Positions 45,597 to 57,316 of a stretch of 64,000 nt of DNA are shown one piece after another. The notes beneath the pieces were generated by a model. The model was given only the letters and a program-made list of their open reading frames with translations, had not been told where the DNA came from and searched no databases. This DNA comes from Typha latifolia (taxonomy: Eukaryota; Streptophyta; Magnoliopsida; Poales; Typhaceae): assembly GCA_019914945.1 (NCBI GenBank), contig CM034112.1, positions 7,262,001 to 7,326,000 of the forward strand, in the 5' to 3' direction. Position numbers and translations under genes: made by a program. The number at the start of each line of letters is the position of its first letter. Within the stretch, counting starts at the first letter, position 1.

Positions 45597-46450
45597 ACGA
45601 TCTCGCCTCTGGCTATGGAGCTCTGATACTAGCTTGATACGATCACGCATTTTTGGTGAAGGGTCGATCTCTTCCAATTCTTGATCTGGACTAGATCTGG
45701 CATGGAATTTTGAAATAAGATCCCGAAATATTCCGCCGTCGGATCGACGTGAAATTTTGCTATATTGTAGGCCCGGAAAAGAGCTTTCCAACAAATCAAG
45801 TTTCAGGCGAATCGGAGTTGGAGATCTCGAGATATCGTTCGTTTAGTGGACGAACGTCAGGATGCTCTATTTTGGATCCGTGGATGGAGGCACGAGATCC
45901 TAGGTAATGGTGGATGGTGGACCGGCGTTAATGTGGTGGCACCGGTGAAAAGTGACGATGGAAGGGTTGTGGTTGATGGAAGGATTAGGGCAAGTGTTGG
46001 ATAGATTGGACGAAGGGGGAGAAGAAGGCCACCCCTAAGGGACTAGGGTGATTAGCCGGACGAGAGAGGTTAGAAGCGGCGTCGCCGGGGATTGATAGAA
46101 CGGGAGCGAAGAAGACGAAGGAGGCAAGGCAAAACTCAATCTCAATTATCAATAATCAATTTGGTTGCCTACCACATCCTTTTATAGGCTAACCAACAAC
46201 TCAAATTAACCCTAAAAATACAATTTTCGTCGACCGCGTTCGAACTCGCCCGACCACGTTCGAACGCACCGAATTCGCTCTTCTGGATTTGCGAACGTGA
46301 TGCAGGCGTTCGAACGCGCGATCGAACGCGCCTGTTAGTAATTGCAAACGCGATGCAGGCGTTCACAGTGCGTTCGAACGCACAGTACATTCTCTTCACT
46401 ACGTTCACAACCCTGTTCGCAAACCGCGTTCGAACTCACTCCACCCGCAT
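45597..46450 (-). repeat. D-type 5' LTR (minus strand) with inner primer-like cassette
   Basis: The primer site GGTATCAGAGCC (inverse, about 45582-45593) is followed by the outer LTR end TGTTACGATCTCGCC (45597). An inner inverse CTCTGATACTAGC (45620-45632) and the inner end TGATACGATCACGC (45635) follow. TTCGAACGC repeats lie at 46237-46445. The far end is rearranged: 46481-46510 shows GGGAGATCGTATCA and GATCATATTA in plus orientation. Confidence 0.78.
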
Positions 46451-46609
46451 TCAAACTCACTCCACTCTAAAAGGGAGATCGTATCAAGCTAGTATCAGAG
46501 TAGAGATCATATTAGAAAGGAAGAGGAGAAGTAAGGAGAAGAGCTCACCTCGACGGCGACAACGACGATGGAGGTGGTAGGTCGGTGTCGGCAAGAGGGG
46601 GAGAGAAAG

Positions 46610-46682
<73 letters not shown>
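46610..46682. repeat. (TA)n-(GA)n compound microsatellite
   Basis: About 13 TA units (46610-46635) continue into about 23 GA units within the split A LTR. The reading frame across it is low complexity. Confidence 0.95.
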
Positions 46683-46686
<4 letters not shown>

Positions 46687-46880
46687 GTGAGAGAGAGGGG
46701 CGATGGGGATGCCATTACTATGGCTGCGGCGCCAGTGGGCCCACCAGAGCTAGCTGGCCCGGCCTGGTTGGCCGAGCCGATCGCTGGGGGTGCGGGGCAC
46801 CCCTAGCCCACGCCAACCCATCATTGCATGAGGCTGGCCACGTCGTGCCATGTAATTTTTTTATGGGATAGGTTGTTACA

Positions 46881-49270
46881 AAATTTTTATTATTCAAAAA
46901 TAGAATTGATAAATTAAAAAATATCTCTTTTTATTTATTCTTATCCTATTTAATTTTATGAGATAAGAAATTATGATATGATAATGTCAATTCTGAAATA
47001 TGTATAGAAAAATTAAGAAATTCGTTCTTTTAAAGATTTTCATTGAAGAATTAGAGACGTTAAGATTATTTGTATTTTACAGAAAATTTAGATTTATTAT
47101 TGTCGGAATAAAAAAAATATTTTTTGTTTTTATTTTCATATTTCTGAAAATATTTAATATTTATTTTTATTATAGAAAATAAGATATAAATCGAAAGTAG
47201 TTTTACTTTAAAGGAATTTCAAATCTCTGAAAATAATTAATATTTATTTTATTACAGAAAATAAAATATAAATTGAAAGTATTTCAATTTAAAAGAATTT
47301 CATATTTCTGAAAATATTTAATATTTATTTTATTCAAGAAAATATTTCAAAATAAAGGGATTTCGGACTTGTAAAAATATTTAATATTATTTTTTATTTT
47401 CAGAAAATAACAGAGGAAATCTTTATACTAATATATTTTATTTTCTGTAAATAAGATATAAAAGATCTTTAAAATGAAAGATTTTTGTGAAGATGATCAC
47501 AAATAAAATATTATTTTGAGATGTGAAGTTTTATAAGATGAAATGTTAGATTATTATTTATTTATATTTTCTAACTTATTAAGAATGATTTATTATATAT
47601 ATTTATATATTAGAGAAATTAATAGTATTTAGATTTATGGATTATTCATGCATATATTGTATTTAGAAGAATCGAGAATTTTGATGATTGAGGAAGATGA
47701 AATATATGATTCAGAATGGATCAATGTAATTGAATACTAATAAAAGTGAGATATGAAACTTAGTTTGTTTTCAAGAAAATATGTCTATGAAAAGGACTCT
47801 TAGAATGTAAAGTTGCGACGTGCTACTAAGTGACTTTGGCGGGATTAGGAAAAAAATTCTTGGATTTTTATCTTGGTGACTCTAATCTTACTCAATGATT
47901 AGTAAAAAAGTCGGTAGGGTATTGTAGAGTACCTATTGTGATCTTAGATGGATCGGCTATTTAGAAAATTTTCGAGCGCCATCTCAATGGTGGCCAAGTA
48001 ATGTGATGTGGCCACGGATCAGAGTACCCATTAAGAAAGATAATATGACATTTTATCAGTTTTGGCAGGTTTCAATGATAGTAGAGATTGATTTTTTTAT
48101 AATAATTTATTCAAATTGAGATACTATGTATGATTATAATTCCATTTCTATGTTAGTACACTTTTACCATAAATTAATTCCTTTAATATTGATTTATTCA
48201 AATTGAGATTTTATGAATGATTTATAATTCAATTTCTATGATAGTATACTTTTCTAGAGATCATTTATTATTATATTGATTTATTCAATATTAGATAATA
48301 TGAATGATTTATAATTTAGCATATATTAGATTTTGAAATTTAGTATTAGAGATAAGAAAATTATTTATTTTCCAAGATGACTTATATATATTATTATGAT
48401 TCTTTTTTGCTACTATATGTATCACATATTAATATTTGTCATTAAATATATTCTTAGTAAAGTGGGTTACTTATTGGGCATCTAGTTCATGAGGACTTAT
48501 TATTTGCAAAAATTTAAGAAGCCGCTTAATAAGGACTCTAAGGCTGAGTACCATTTCTATTGTTCAATCTATTTTAGAATTTGATTATTATTTGGGCTTT
48601 TATGTTTTCTTCGAATTTTATTCTAGAGATTCGCAGCCATTATGTTCCCGATCGGGGCATGACAGCTAATTAGTCATTAAATGTATTTATCATGGAGAGA
48701 ATTATGAAGGAGAGAGGTTCCCATACTAGAGAAATAGAGAGAGGAGAGAAAAAAAATGACATGGGATCAGTTAAGGAAAGATTAAATTCGCAAACACATA
48801 ATTTGATAGGTTTGAATTTGAAAGTAAACAAATTGAATTATAGAGTATGAAAATCTAATCAAAGTAAAATTAATTTTGAATAAGATTTAGTTACATGCTA
48901 CTTTGATTTAAATTTGGAAAGGGAGATAACTTGATCTAACTCCGATATGCTTTATTAATATATAAGTAAGTAGAATAACTAATTTGGAAAAGATAAAGAT
49001 ATATGATACGTAGATCTTTGTAAGAATTTGATTTACTTTATTATGAATAAGAGAGAAATAGAGAAGAGAGAGATAATATTAACATACTAAAATTCTAATA
49101 GGAAAATAACTACCCGTTGAATATTAGGAAATCTGAATTGCACCCTTGGTTCTATCAAAGTTTGATTTTTCTTTCATGTAAAACAACCAATTTTGATGAA
49201 GGATTTGGAAGATGACACTCAAATTTTAAATCAATACACAAAAGTATAAAGCATATTGATTAAAACAAAT
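46881..49270. other. AT-rich intergenic sequence
   Basis: No credible coding region. Near 48630-48663, CCCGATCGGGGCATGACA resembles the 3' end of a Ty3/gypsy LTR, so 46881-48663 could be an old LTR. No matching partner or target duplication was found. Confidence 0.4.
47138..47410. repeat. imperfect ~80-bp tandem repeats
   Basis: Three to four diverged units starting with CATATTTCTGAAAATATTTAA-like sequence begin near 47138, 47222, 47300 and 47366. Each continues into a TTTATTTTATTACAGAAAATA-like stretch. Confidence 0.65.
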
Positions 49271-49275
49271 TAATG

Positions 49276-49989
49276 TGTTACGAACCGGCCTAATCTGATC
49301 TGTAACGGTTCCGAACTCGATAAAGCATATAAATTCAAAGGGAATCTGCGAACAATCTAACCGACGGATCTTCTTAAATTTTGGATATATAATTTCTCTT
49401 AGAGAGAGAGCTTTCCAATGAATCGAAGAGCACGGGATTCGAACGGTTAGATCTCAAGATATCGATTAAACAGTAGTCGAAGATTAATGTGGTCCTAGCT
49501 TGATAGCCCTCCAATGGCTAGATGGATGCTAGGGTTAGATCTTTGTGGGAAGAGGGAGAAATTGTTGTGGAAGAGGATGACTAGAGGCTGGAAGAAGCCG
49601 ACCAAAGACTTGGGCGGAGAAAGAAAGGAGGAGGGAGAAATAGGGTTAAAGCCAATTCCAATAACAAGATAATCTCAATTAGGGTTCATATATATATAGA
49701 GGCTCACCCTAAGAACTCTTTAATTAACATAAAAATACTCCAAACAATCCTAACAATCCCTAACAAACCCACACTTTCAGCGCAGTGCGTTCGAACGCGG
49801 AATTTTCGTTCTCTATCGATGCGAACGTGATGTAGGCGATCGAACGGCCCCATTCGAACGCGGTCCTTGTGTTCGAACGCACCCTGGCAAAAATTGATTT
49901 TATTGCTTCTACATACTTAACTAGATAAATATGCTCATTCCTATGAATCCAATGTTATGGGTGGAACCAATATAGATCAAATCGTATCA
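49276..49989 (-). repeat. F-type solo LTR
   Basis: 714 bp, TGTTACGAACCGGCC to GATCAAATCGTATCA on the plus strand, flanked by the target duplication TAATG (49271-49275 and 49990-49994). Its layout parallels D and E LTRs: AGAGAGCTTTCCAATGAATC, a purine-rich part, CAATTAGGGTTCATATATATAT with AGAGGCTCACC, then a TTCGAACGC block at 49785-49882. The inverse of ATATATATAGAGG is a likely promoter region. Confidence 0.88.
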
Positions 49990-50169
49990 TAATGCAACAT
50001 AATATATAAAGATCGAAAAGTTAAAAATGACATAAAATTAGTTTGAAAATGTTTTTATATATCATATACCTCAAAGTATTTTGAAAATATTTTTACATAT
50101 CACATATATAAAATGAAGTGTTAAATAAGAATGTTGTTCTAATAACATGTATCTGTTAAATTTTCTATT

Positions 50170-50500
50170 CTGCCATATTTAATTTATAATACTATTGCGC
50201 ATAAGCTCGCTTTGCTGAGATTCACCCACTATTGCTTCACTATTTGGATCCTCACCAGATACGTTATTTTCAAATCTAAGGTTGATGTCATTGTCATTTT
50301 TAAGTAAAAAATCACTAATTTCTTCTTGTTGGATAATGTTGTGGATAACACAACATGCCATGACGAAACGACATTGCACTTTAAGACGTAAAGACAGCTT
50401 TACAGCATGCTGCGTAGAATTTTGAAGCACATCTTAATTACTCCAAAAGCACCTTGGATGCACCATCGACTTCGACAAAGCAAGGCGATTTACATTTTAC
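50170..50500 (-). pseudogene. PIF/Harbinger transposase, C-terminal remnant
   Basis: Read on the minus strand, about 50480-50415 gives GAFGVIKMCFKILRSM. After a frame change comes LRLKVQCRFVMACCVIHNII followed by QQEE. This matches the conserved C-terminal block of DDE_Tnp_4 (HARBI1-like) transposases, in which an E-containing FG-K-F-LR segment is followed by VMACC-LHN. The final catalytic acid region upstream is not readable. An 83-residue open frame (50179-50430) ends with an acidic tail. It could also come from a domesticated HARBI1-like gene, but the frameshift and missing body argue for a dead transposon. Confidence 0.7.
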
Positions 50501-51307
50501 TCCAATATTTGTAAGACTAACGGATGATTATGATATACATGCTATGACTCAGAAATAATTATGTTAGGACACTTTTTAGTCCTACATGAGTATTAGAAGT
50601 CACACTACTACTAGGTGCTTTATTCTTATGAACACTTGTCATTCGAATATAGGATTTTGCAATGACTACATGTGTCATAAGTGTGATACTGTGACGAGGA
50701 GAAAATAAAAAAAGTGTAAAATAAAAATTGTCAAAAAGACGAAGCTAATCATGAGTCGTATAAGCGAGACCATAGAAGACAGATTCAATGCACAAATACT
50801 AAAGCTGCACGCAGTGTGGGTCAAAAAAGGCAGTATATGTGCGTGCGTTCTAATGGGGTGATGTGATCCATATAAGGTATGTGGGGGCTAAGATGTTTTT
50901 GGTGGATCTCATCATTTCTATATATTGGCCATGTTTTTTATTTCTTGAATTTTATTGGTTTTTTCTTCAACATATTTATTGCGATATTAAATGGTTGAAA
51001 CTTTTTTTTTTGGATTTGTTTCCTTTCCGAGTTCATATATCTTTTAAGAAAAAATTTGAAAATTTGAAAATACCAAAAAAATTTTATTTTGGAAAATTAC
51101 CTTTTTGAGTCATATTTATCACGGACCTATTTGAATGCATGCATATCAAATCTAAATTTGGTCAAGATCCAAGCTATCTAATAGGTTGCATATTGTCTAT
51201 ATTTGATCATATTAGGTTGACATTAACCTTATCACAATTGCATGTTAAAAGAAAATAATAATCATTGCATTGAAAAGGATTAGCAAAAAAGCCACATTAA
51301 CATGAGT
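50501..51307. other. unassigned sequence
   Basis: No element or domain recognised. The plus frame 50863-51108 is hydrophobic and AT-driven and is probably not a gene. Its first bases contain no recognisable promoter or homology. Confidence 0.4.
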
Positions 51308-51312
51308 ATTCA

Positions 51313-53886
51313 TGTAACGCCCCCACCCGGCATGGGCACGTGCACGCCCATGCGCCCACACGGCACGCGCGGCGCAAGCGACAGGTCGAGCGGGGCCCAT
51401 CACGCACAGATACTCTCCTATGCACATATAATCATGACATCATCAAATAAAACATGCTAAACTATCCATGATCACATAATCCATCACCAAATAACTCATA
51501 CTCTTAACCAAATAAACCTGTTAACATATGAATATCAAAGTCCACAATAATATACACTAGACCACTACATAATCTGGCAGGATCCACACAGGCCACAACA
51601 AACCATCAAGATACAACTAAAATAACTAATACAAGAGTACACCATGATTTGACCTGTATTATACAAATCATCGTCTAATACAAAAGAGTACAAATATCAA
51701 ATACTGGTACAACTCAATTTATATATAAACTATCATCTATACTATCTCGCATCTATAGCTCACATCATCATTGCTCTAAAATATCTTCTCAAGTCGCTAT
51801 CAAGTACCATATATCTAAGGGGGTTAGAAAAGAAATAAAGAGAGTCATGAGCAAAAGGCTCAGTGAATATATCTTACCCCGAATCAATGATGCCAAGCAG
51901 AGAGTAAATCATGTACTGGATAATATGAATCAGAAAGCAACATCATGTCATGAATGAGTATATAAATGTATCCACAATAATATATAAATGAAAAATAGAT
52001 AATATGTCATACTGATAAAAGTATACAATCATCGACAATGAATAAACAGATCTTTATGTCATATAATCATCATAACTCTCTATCAAATATGACATATGAT
52101 GCATGCCAATCATGACCATGCTATGATATCAAATGCAACCATATATGATATATATTGACCATTCGATAATCAGGTAATCAGATGATAATGAAATTATATG
52201 CATTTCTCAACATCTCAATCATCAATGCCATCTCTATATGTCATCATCATACTAGACTACTGTGCACAGTCAACACCCGGTACCCGGTCTCAACATCATG
52301 CCCGAAGGCTCCGAGCATACTCTGCCATCGGCAAGGAGTATCTCAAATATAACCATACCTTGCCATCCGCTAAGGGTATCAACCTCCATCTAGACCAGGC
52401 ACCCCACATAGTTGATAGAAACCTCGTGAGGATAACTCGTCACATATGCCCTAGCGAACGGCATGTGTCCGATTGTCTGTGCGCACAGACTCAACTGACC
52501 TCGGACATCGGCCACGAGATATCGCATATCAGCGACCATAATCATCACTTCAAACACCTCTAATCCTGGCGCCTACTTGGGTATCCTCATGCTTTCTATC
52601 AGCTATCGTATTAATCACATTTCATGCTTTCCTTCTAAATGTCAGATCACATGCATATATCCAGTATGATAACGAGTCAATGTATAACAAGAATTTAGGT
52701 GGAATAGGAATCAAGAGAAAATGATGCAATGTAGTCTCCAAATATATCGTCAATACATGCATACTCATGCTAATCTATTACATGCATACTCATGCTACAG
52801 ATCAACTCGGTAAATAATCATAACAGTAGAATCATCTCTGATCATCTCTATATATATCATCAATGTACTCATATTCCAAATCAGCATAATCGAATACATG
52901 ATAAAATATGCTCGACTATAATCATCTCTAGATAAAATTATATAATCATGCTGGAGGCCAAAACAAGCATATACATAAATATATAATATAACATAATTTG
53001 AGAAAGACGTCTAAGGGATAAGACTACTCACAGTCTAATCAGAAGACACAAACCACGCATCTCTCACGCCCGTCAGTTAACCGAGTGACACTCATCGCTA
53101 GCAAAGTCCACGGGATCTCAAATAAGGGGTTCGGAATCTAAAAATATTTAAGTAACATAAAGTTAGTTGTTTATCCCAATATAATCCGTTCGAGTAAAAT
53201 ATGATGATTTATTAGATTTTAGAATTTCTACTTATTTTTATAATTGGCTAGATTTTTAATTATAAATAAAATATAAATATAGATAAAAACTTAATTATAA
53301 TTAAATTATATCTTGATTAATTAGGGACTATGTAGTCATTATCTTATTTGTTACAAAATAACAATGTATAATAAATTATTAGAATTATTTAAAATGTATC
53401 TCATAAAAATATTGGTATATAAATTTGATAATTATAATTTACAAATCTATATATTAATCTAATAGATATATAAATAAATAAATATGAGTATTACTTATAT
53501 TTATACCTAATTAATCATTGATTATACAAATTATAATTAATACTAATCATATTGAAGAATATATTATTATTAAAATAATTAATGTCTAAATAATCTATTT
53601 GCATTAATTAAGAAGGAAAAACCTAAATAAATAACATCAAATAAATAAATAAATAAATAAAACATTGCCTGCTATAGTGCTGGGCCGAGCCCAGCACTGT
53701 GTAGAAAAAGAAGAAGTGGAAGCTAAGGAGTGAAGAGAAAAAGAAAGAAAGAAAGGAAGAAGAAGAAGAAGAAGAAGAATGGAGGAGGGGAAGGAGGTGA
53801 AAACCCAACCTGCGGGGAGGGCACCGGCAGCTGGTGGCCAGCCAGCTGCCGGCGGCTTGGCTCCGACGAGCCCGAGCTCAAAGAAG

Positions 53887-53918
<32 letters not shown>

Positions 53919-54151
53919 GAGAGGAGGAGGAAGAGGAAGGAGGAGGAGGCTCACCTGCGGCAGCATGACGATAGCGGAGGCGGTTCGACAGTGGGGGGGA
54001 GAGAGAGAGAGAGATAGAGATTTCAAGAGAGAGAGAAGGCGGTGGCTGCGGCGACGCGAGGGGGGGGGTGTGCGTGGCTCCTCCCCCACGCTACCCCAAT
54101 GCATGGGCACGAGGCTGGCCACACTATGGCCGGCCACGTTGTGCCCATGTA

Positions 54152-54183
<32 letters not shown>

Positions 54184-54200
54184 GGGATTGAGTTGTTACA
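51313..54200 (-). repeat. complete A-type solo LTR
   Basis: 2888 bp, TGTAACGCCCCCACCCGG to GGATTGAGTTGTTACA on the plus strand, flanked by the target duplication ATTCA (51308-51312 and 54201-54205). No internal gene or primer site is attached, so unequal recombination between two LTRs of a full element is the likely origin. It contains the hairpin (53676-53698), a GA-rich tract and a 28-T run (54156-54183). It serves as the reference for all A-type fragments here. The proline/serine-rich reading frames across it are low-complexity translations. Confidence 0.92.
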
Positions 54201-54205
54201 ATTCA

Positions 54206-54829
54206 AGAAAATCTTTGACTCGTTGAGACTTCACAAAGTGCGTGGAAATTGCTTTAAAAAGATTCAAGAAGACAAGAAGACTATTACCTAACTTTAATTT
54301 GAAGCCTGTTATTGCAATCTTAGGTATTTGTTTATGCATCTTGTCATAGATCCATTTGGCATCTAAATTGATTATTCACAAGTTATCTATATCATAATGG
54401 ATTTCATTGAATTTAAGATTTAAGATTATGCATTATAATAAAGTGCTTGATTTTCATATGTTTTGACATCTCTAATCTGAGTCTATTTATTTTCGTTCTG
54501 ATGAAATAATTAAAATTGAATTTGGAATACAAAAATTGAAAAGTTTTATTTCACATGTCAAATTTTGATTATTTTTTTTTATTTTATGCGATTCAAAATG
54601 TTTTCTGTAGTTTCTCATCTTGGATTTGTCTGAAAAAATATATTTTTTTTTGTGTTATTTTTTTTGAGTAATCAATGTATCATTAAATTTGTCTTGAATG
54701 TCATGGCATCTTCCAGCAAAACTCCTCTATGAATATCATTTGATAAGGAGAAAGTATATTCTATTATAGAAAACTTGATAGGTGATGTTATAAGATGTTC
54801 AATGACCTAATTTGCTTTGTAAGACAGGA
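54206..54829. other. unassigned AT-rich sequence
   Basis: No gene or element seen. It may be the upstream part of the Harbinger remnant that starts at about 54830. Confidence 0.4.
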
Positions 54830-55158
54830 CCATTTTCTAGGCATTAGTTAGTCGTTGATATGTTGATATCTTGAATGGTCATCCTATTCGTATTCGTTGT
54901 TATGAGTTGTTATGAGATGCTTAAGTGTCTCCTCCGCTGTTCTCGATATTGTGTGATTTTCTTATAGGAGAAAATATGGTATCACAAACTAAATATGACA
55001 ATTGGGAAGCAACTTTCTATATTTTTTACATAGTTGGATATGGTGTTTCAAATAGAGTGCCGACGGAGATGTTCCAACACTCCACAGAAATAATTAGTCT
55101 TGGTCTTAGGTCCATTTTTATTCAACTCCCTCTGGATAATGCTCTCTTAGGATCATAG
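54830..55158 (+). pseudogene. PIF/Harbinger transposase, N-terminal remnant
   Basis: The frame 54925-55158 (77 residues) reads MSPPLFSILCDFLIGENMVS, then a short linker, then YIVGYGVSNRVPTEMFQHST and EIISLGLRSIF. This matches the N-terminal helix-turn-helix-like region of HARBI1-type transposases (pattern M-x-F-x-LC, then F-x-x-G-x-x-x-x-R-x-x-x-x-F-x-x-S-x-E-x-IS). Upstream, NGHPIRIRCYELL (about 54875-54913) fits the preceding conserved segment with stops. The frame ends at 55156 and no catalytic region follows. It lies on the strand opposite to the C-terminal remnant at 50170-50500. Confidence 0.65.
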
Positions 55159-55879
55159 GTAGATCACTCATTCATCAAATTGCACGAACCTGGACACTGA
55201 AAGAAATTTACAAGCAAGAAATCTTGTCAAAAGTTGTGTTATATGCTTTTGGTGAGGGACAGAATGCCTATTTCTGCTGCTATTACTGCCACTCACCGAT
55301 CAAGGTTAACATTGCAAGAATTTGACAAGCAAGAATTTGACAAGCAAGAATTGCAAGCTTAGCAGAATGACAAAAATTGCCACAGAGGTGCATTTCATCC
55401 AATGTTAGCAGGCCAAAGTAGCAAATGCTAACCCTTGATTCCAAATGCACTCTCATTCTATTGTTCAAAATGGTTTCTCAAAGTTAAAATTACTCGTCAT
55501 TTAATCAAATTCAATAGCTTCCCTATTGATCAAGTTGTGGCATTGAACGAAAGAGTCTAATGCATGCTAAAACATATCAAAAAATAATTATGAAGATGTT
55601 CCCCTCATGAACGCATGTATCATAGAATCTAATGTCTCCAATAATATTTAATACTGTACATTCGAATGAAGGAGATAGTCCTTACATTAACTGAAGGTTG
55701 AAGTCAAAGTACATGTCAATTGCAGAATTAGTTAGAAAACTTTTTCAATTATAACAACATCAAGGTCACCGTGGCTTTCTTAAATATACAATACATAGTT
55801 TGATACAACATTAAGACTGTCACACATGAACTTGTTAAACGTAATACAATTAAGTTCCACGTATATATCCGTTAGGATC
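55159..55879. other. unassigned sequence with a small tandem repeat
   Basis: GCAAGAATTTGACAA repeats two to three times at 55312-55352. No other structure recognised. The part after 55600 may belong to the copia relic to its right. Confidence 0.45.
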
Positions 55880-56260
55880 ACTAACTGGTAGCTTTTAAAA
55901 TCAAAGTATTGGAGAGATAAGATAGCTTTTGTTATTAAAGTCTTCTATTTTATATTTATTCTCCAAGGCTATCCAAATCTCTTTTGCAGTCTTCATATAA
56001 GAGTACATATCAAATAGATGGTTGGTGAGGTACCTAAGAATAGTACCACGGCACAAAATATTATCCTCGCCCTATTTTTGCTTTGAGGCTTTTTCTTCTA
56101 CAGTAGACCTCTCGGTCAAAACTGGGTATTCATTTTTCAGTATATAACGTGTCTTCATCATTGTAAAGATAAACTCAATTTTCTCCTTCCATTGCTTATA
56201 GTTATTTTCATCAAACGATTAAGTTTGCCATGCGATAACATGGATAAAAGTGCAGCATTA
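55880..56260 (-). pseudogene. Ty1/copia gag relic (UBN2-type), antisense
   Basis: Translating the minus strand gives DENNYKQWKEKIEFIFTMMK (about 56208-56149), then YILKNEYPVLTERS. After a stop come RGTILRYLTNHLFDMYSYMK and TAKEIWIALENKYKIEDF (about 56050-55930). This is the order seen in the gag of copia elements outside the SIRE group: a W-K motif, a segment ending in LYDxYS, then AKE-W-ALE-KY. No LTR, primer site or pol could be tied to it. Confidence 0.6.
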
Positions 56261-57085
56261 GAAGTAAACATTTGAAATCACCAAGTAAGAAAGTTTGTTC
56301 AAGAATTGTTGAAAATAATTGAAAAGTGGAGATGAATAAAATCAAATGGCTAAACTCTTGCAACGATCAAGTGAAGGTTAATCTATCTCTTGAACAAATT
56401 TATCATCTACTTATTGTGTTTAGAATTACAAAGGTAATATATTCTCAAGATATAAGACTGCCACAAATCAATGTGCAACTCACAAAATTAAACCTCGATC
56501 TAAATAAGAGTAAATTGTAACAGCAAGCACTAAGGTATTTTTAATTATTCAACATGATAGCACAATCTTCTATGTATAGAAAATAAATAAATTACTAACT
56601 ATTAGATAACTAAAATATAGTTAGGGTAGTTAAAAAAAATAAAAAAATGCAATTGAAAATATGCTTGTTAAATAACTAACAATTAGTTATAATCATAAAA
56701 ATGTCTTATCTAAACATACATTCACAAAATTATTCATTTATTTTAAAATAACACCATAAAAATTAATGTTTTGAACAATTATTGTACTCACCGCCATATG
56801 GATACAAATAATTTAAGAAGTCCATAAAATTATTGGGAAAGCTTATGAGATGTTTGAGGTGCTCAAATGTCTTGGAACAGATGCTTCATTTGGAGCAGAT
56901 GTTAGTCCTAAATTTTCTATAATCCACGTCATTTGAATTTCTTGATCCCCAGAGCTCATAAACACATCGCTAGCACATTTGTCTTGACAGCCTTACAAAT
57001 CTTCATGATTTTCCATTTCTCATATTTGACAATGACTTGACTGTCTCTATGCACTCACGAACTATGTAATGGCCCTCTGTAAGCT
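56261..57085. other. unassigned AT-rich sequence
   Basis: No recognisable gene. On the minus strand 56790-57085 shows short frames that might continue the reading frame at 57086-57316, but they are interrupted. Confidence 0.4.
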
Positions 57086-57316
57086 CTAAGATACAATTTT
57101 TTTTTTGGTGGTATCCTTTTCACTCAATACATTGGCTAGGATTGACAAGCTTCTAATATTAGTTTCTTTTTTCCTTCCACTGTGTCTTGGATCATGCTCT
57201 ACTCGTGCTCGCCTACCACTGGATGTTAAAGTGCCACTATCCACAGAAGCATTGGCAATGTTGCCACTCCGTTGTGTGGTTGATGCAAGAACAAAATCCA
57301 CACCATTTAGCATCAA
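57086..57316 (-). CDS. short hypothetical reading frame
   Basis: A 76-residue frame with DSGTLTSSGRRARVEHDPRH and a basic SGRKKET stretch, ending in lysines. The Ser/Gly/Arg-rich pattern is loosely reminiscent of the linker after the Myb/SANT domain in the second protein of PIF/Harbinger elements, and Harbinger remnants are nearby. No domain is actually identifiable, so this is a guess. Confidence 0.25.
   Translation of the reverse strand: MMLNGVDFVLASTTQRSGNIANASVDSGTLTSSGRRARVEHDPRHSGRKKETNIRSLSILANVLSEKDTTKKKIVS

Larger units (their letters stand above)
26806..46880 (-). repeat. A-type LTR split by nested insertions
   Basis: The pieces are 26806-28051, 38727-40084 and about 46511-46880. 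They align in order with the solo LTR 51313-54200. Sire2 separates the first two (target duplication GAATG) and the D cluster separates the last two. The right end finishes GGTTGTTACA at 46880, like AGTTGTTACA at 54200. The left end lacks about 65 bp of the LTR terminus. The second piece contains half of the hairpin (39800-39816). Confidence 0.75.

Noticed and set aside
46881..48663. A 1.8-kb LTR ending GGGGCATGACA
   Set aside because: The right end looks plausible, but there is no matching left boundary, no target duplication and no second copy in the window.
50863..51108. Possible membrane protein gene (81 residues, hydrophobic)
   Set aside because: A T-rich stretch gives Phe/Leu/Ile codons by chance. 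No homology, no conserved start context, and it lies in transposon-rich DNA.
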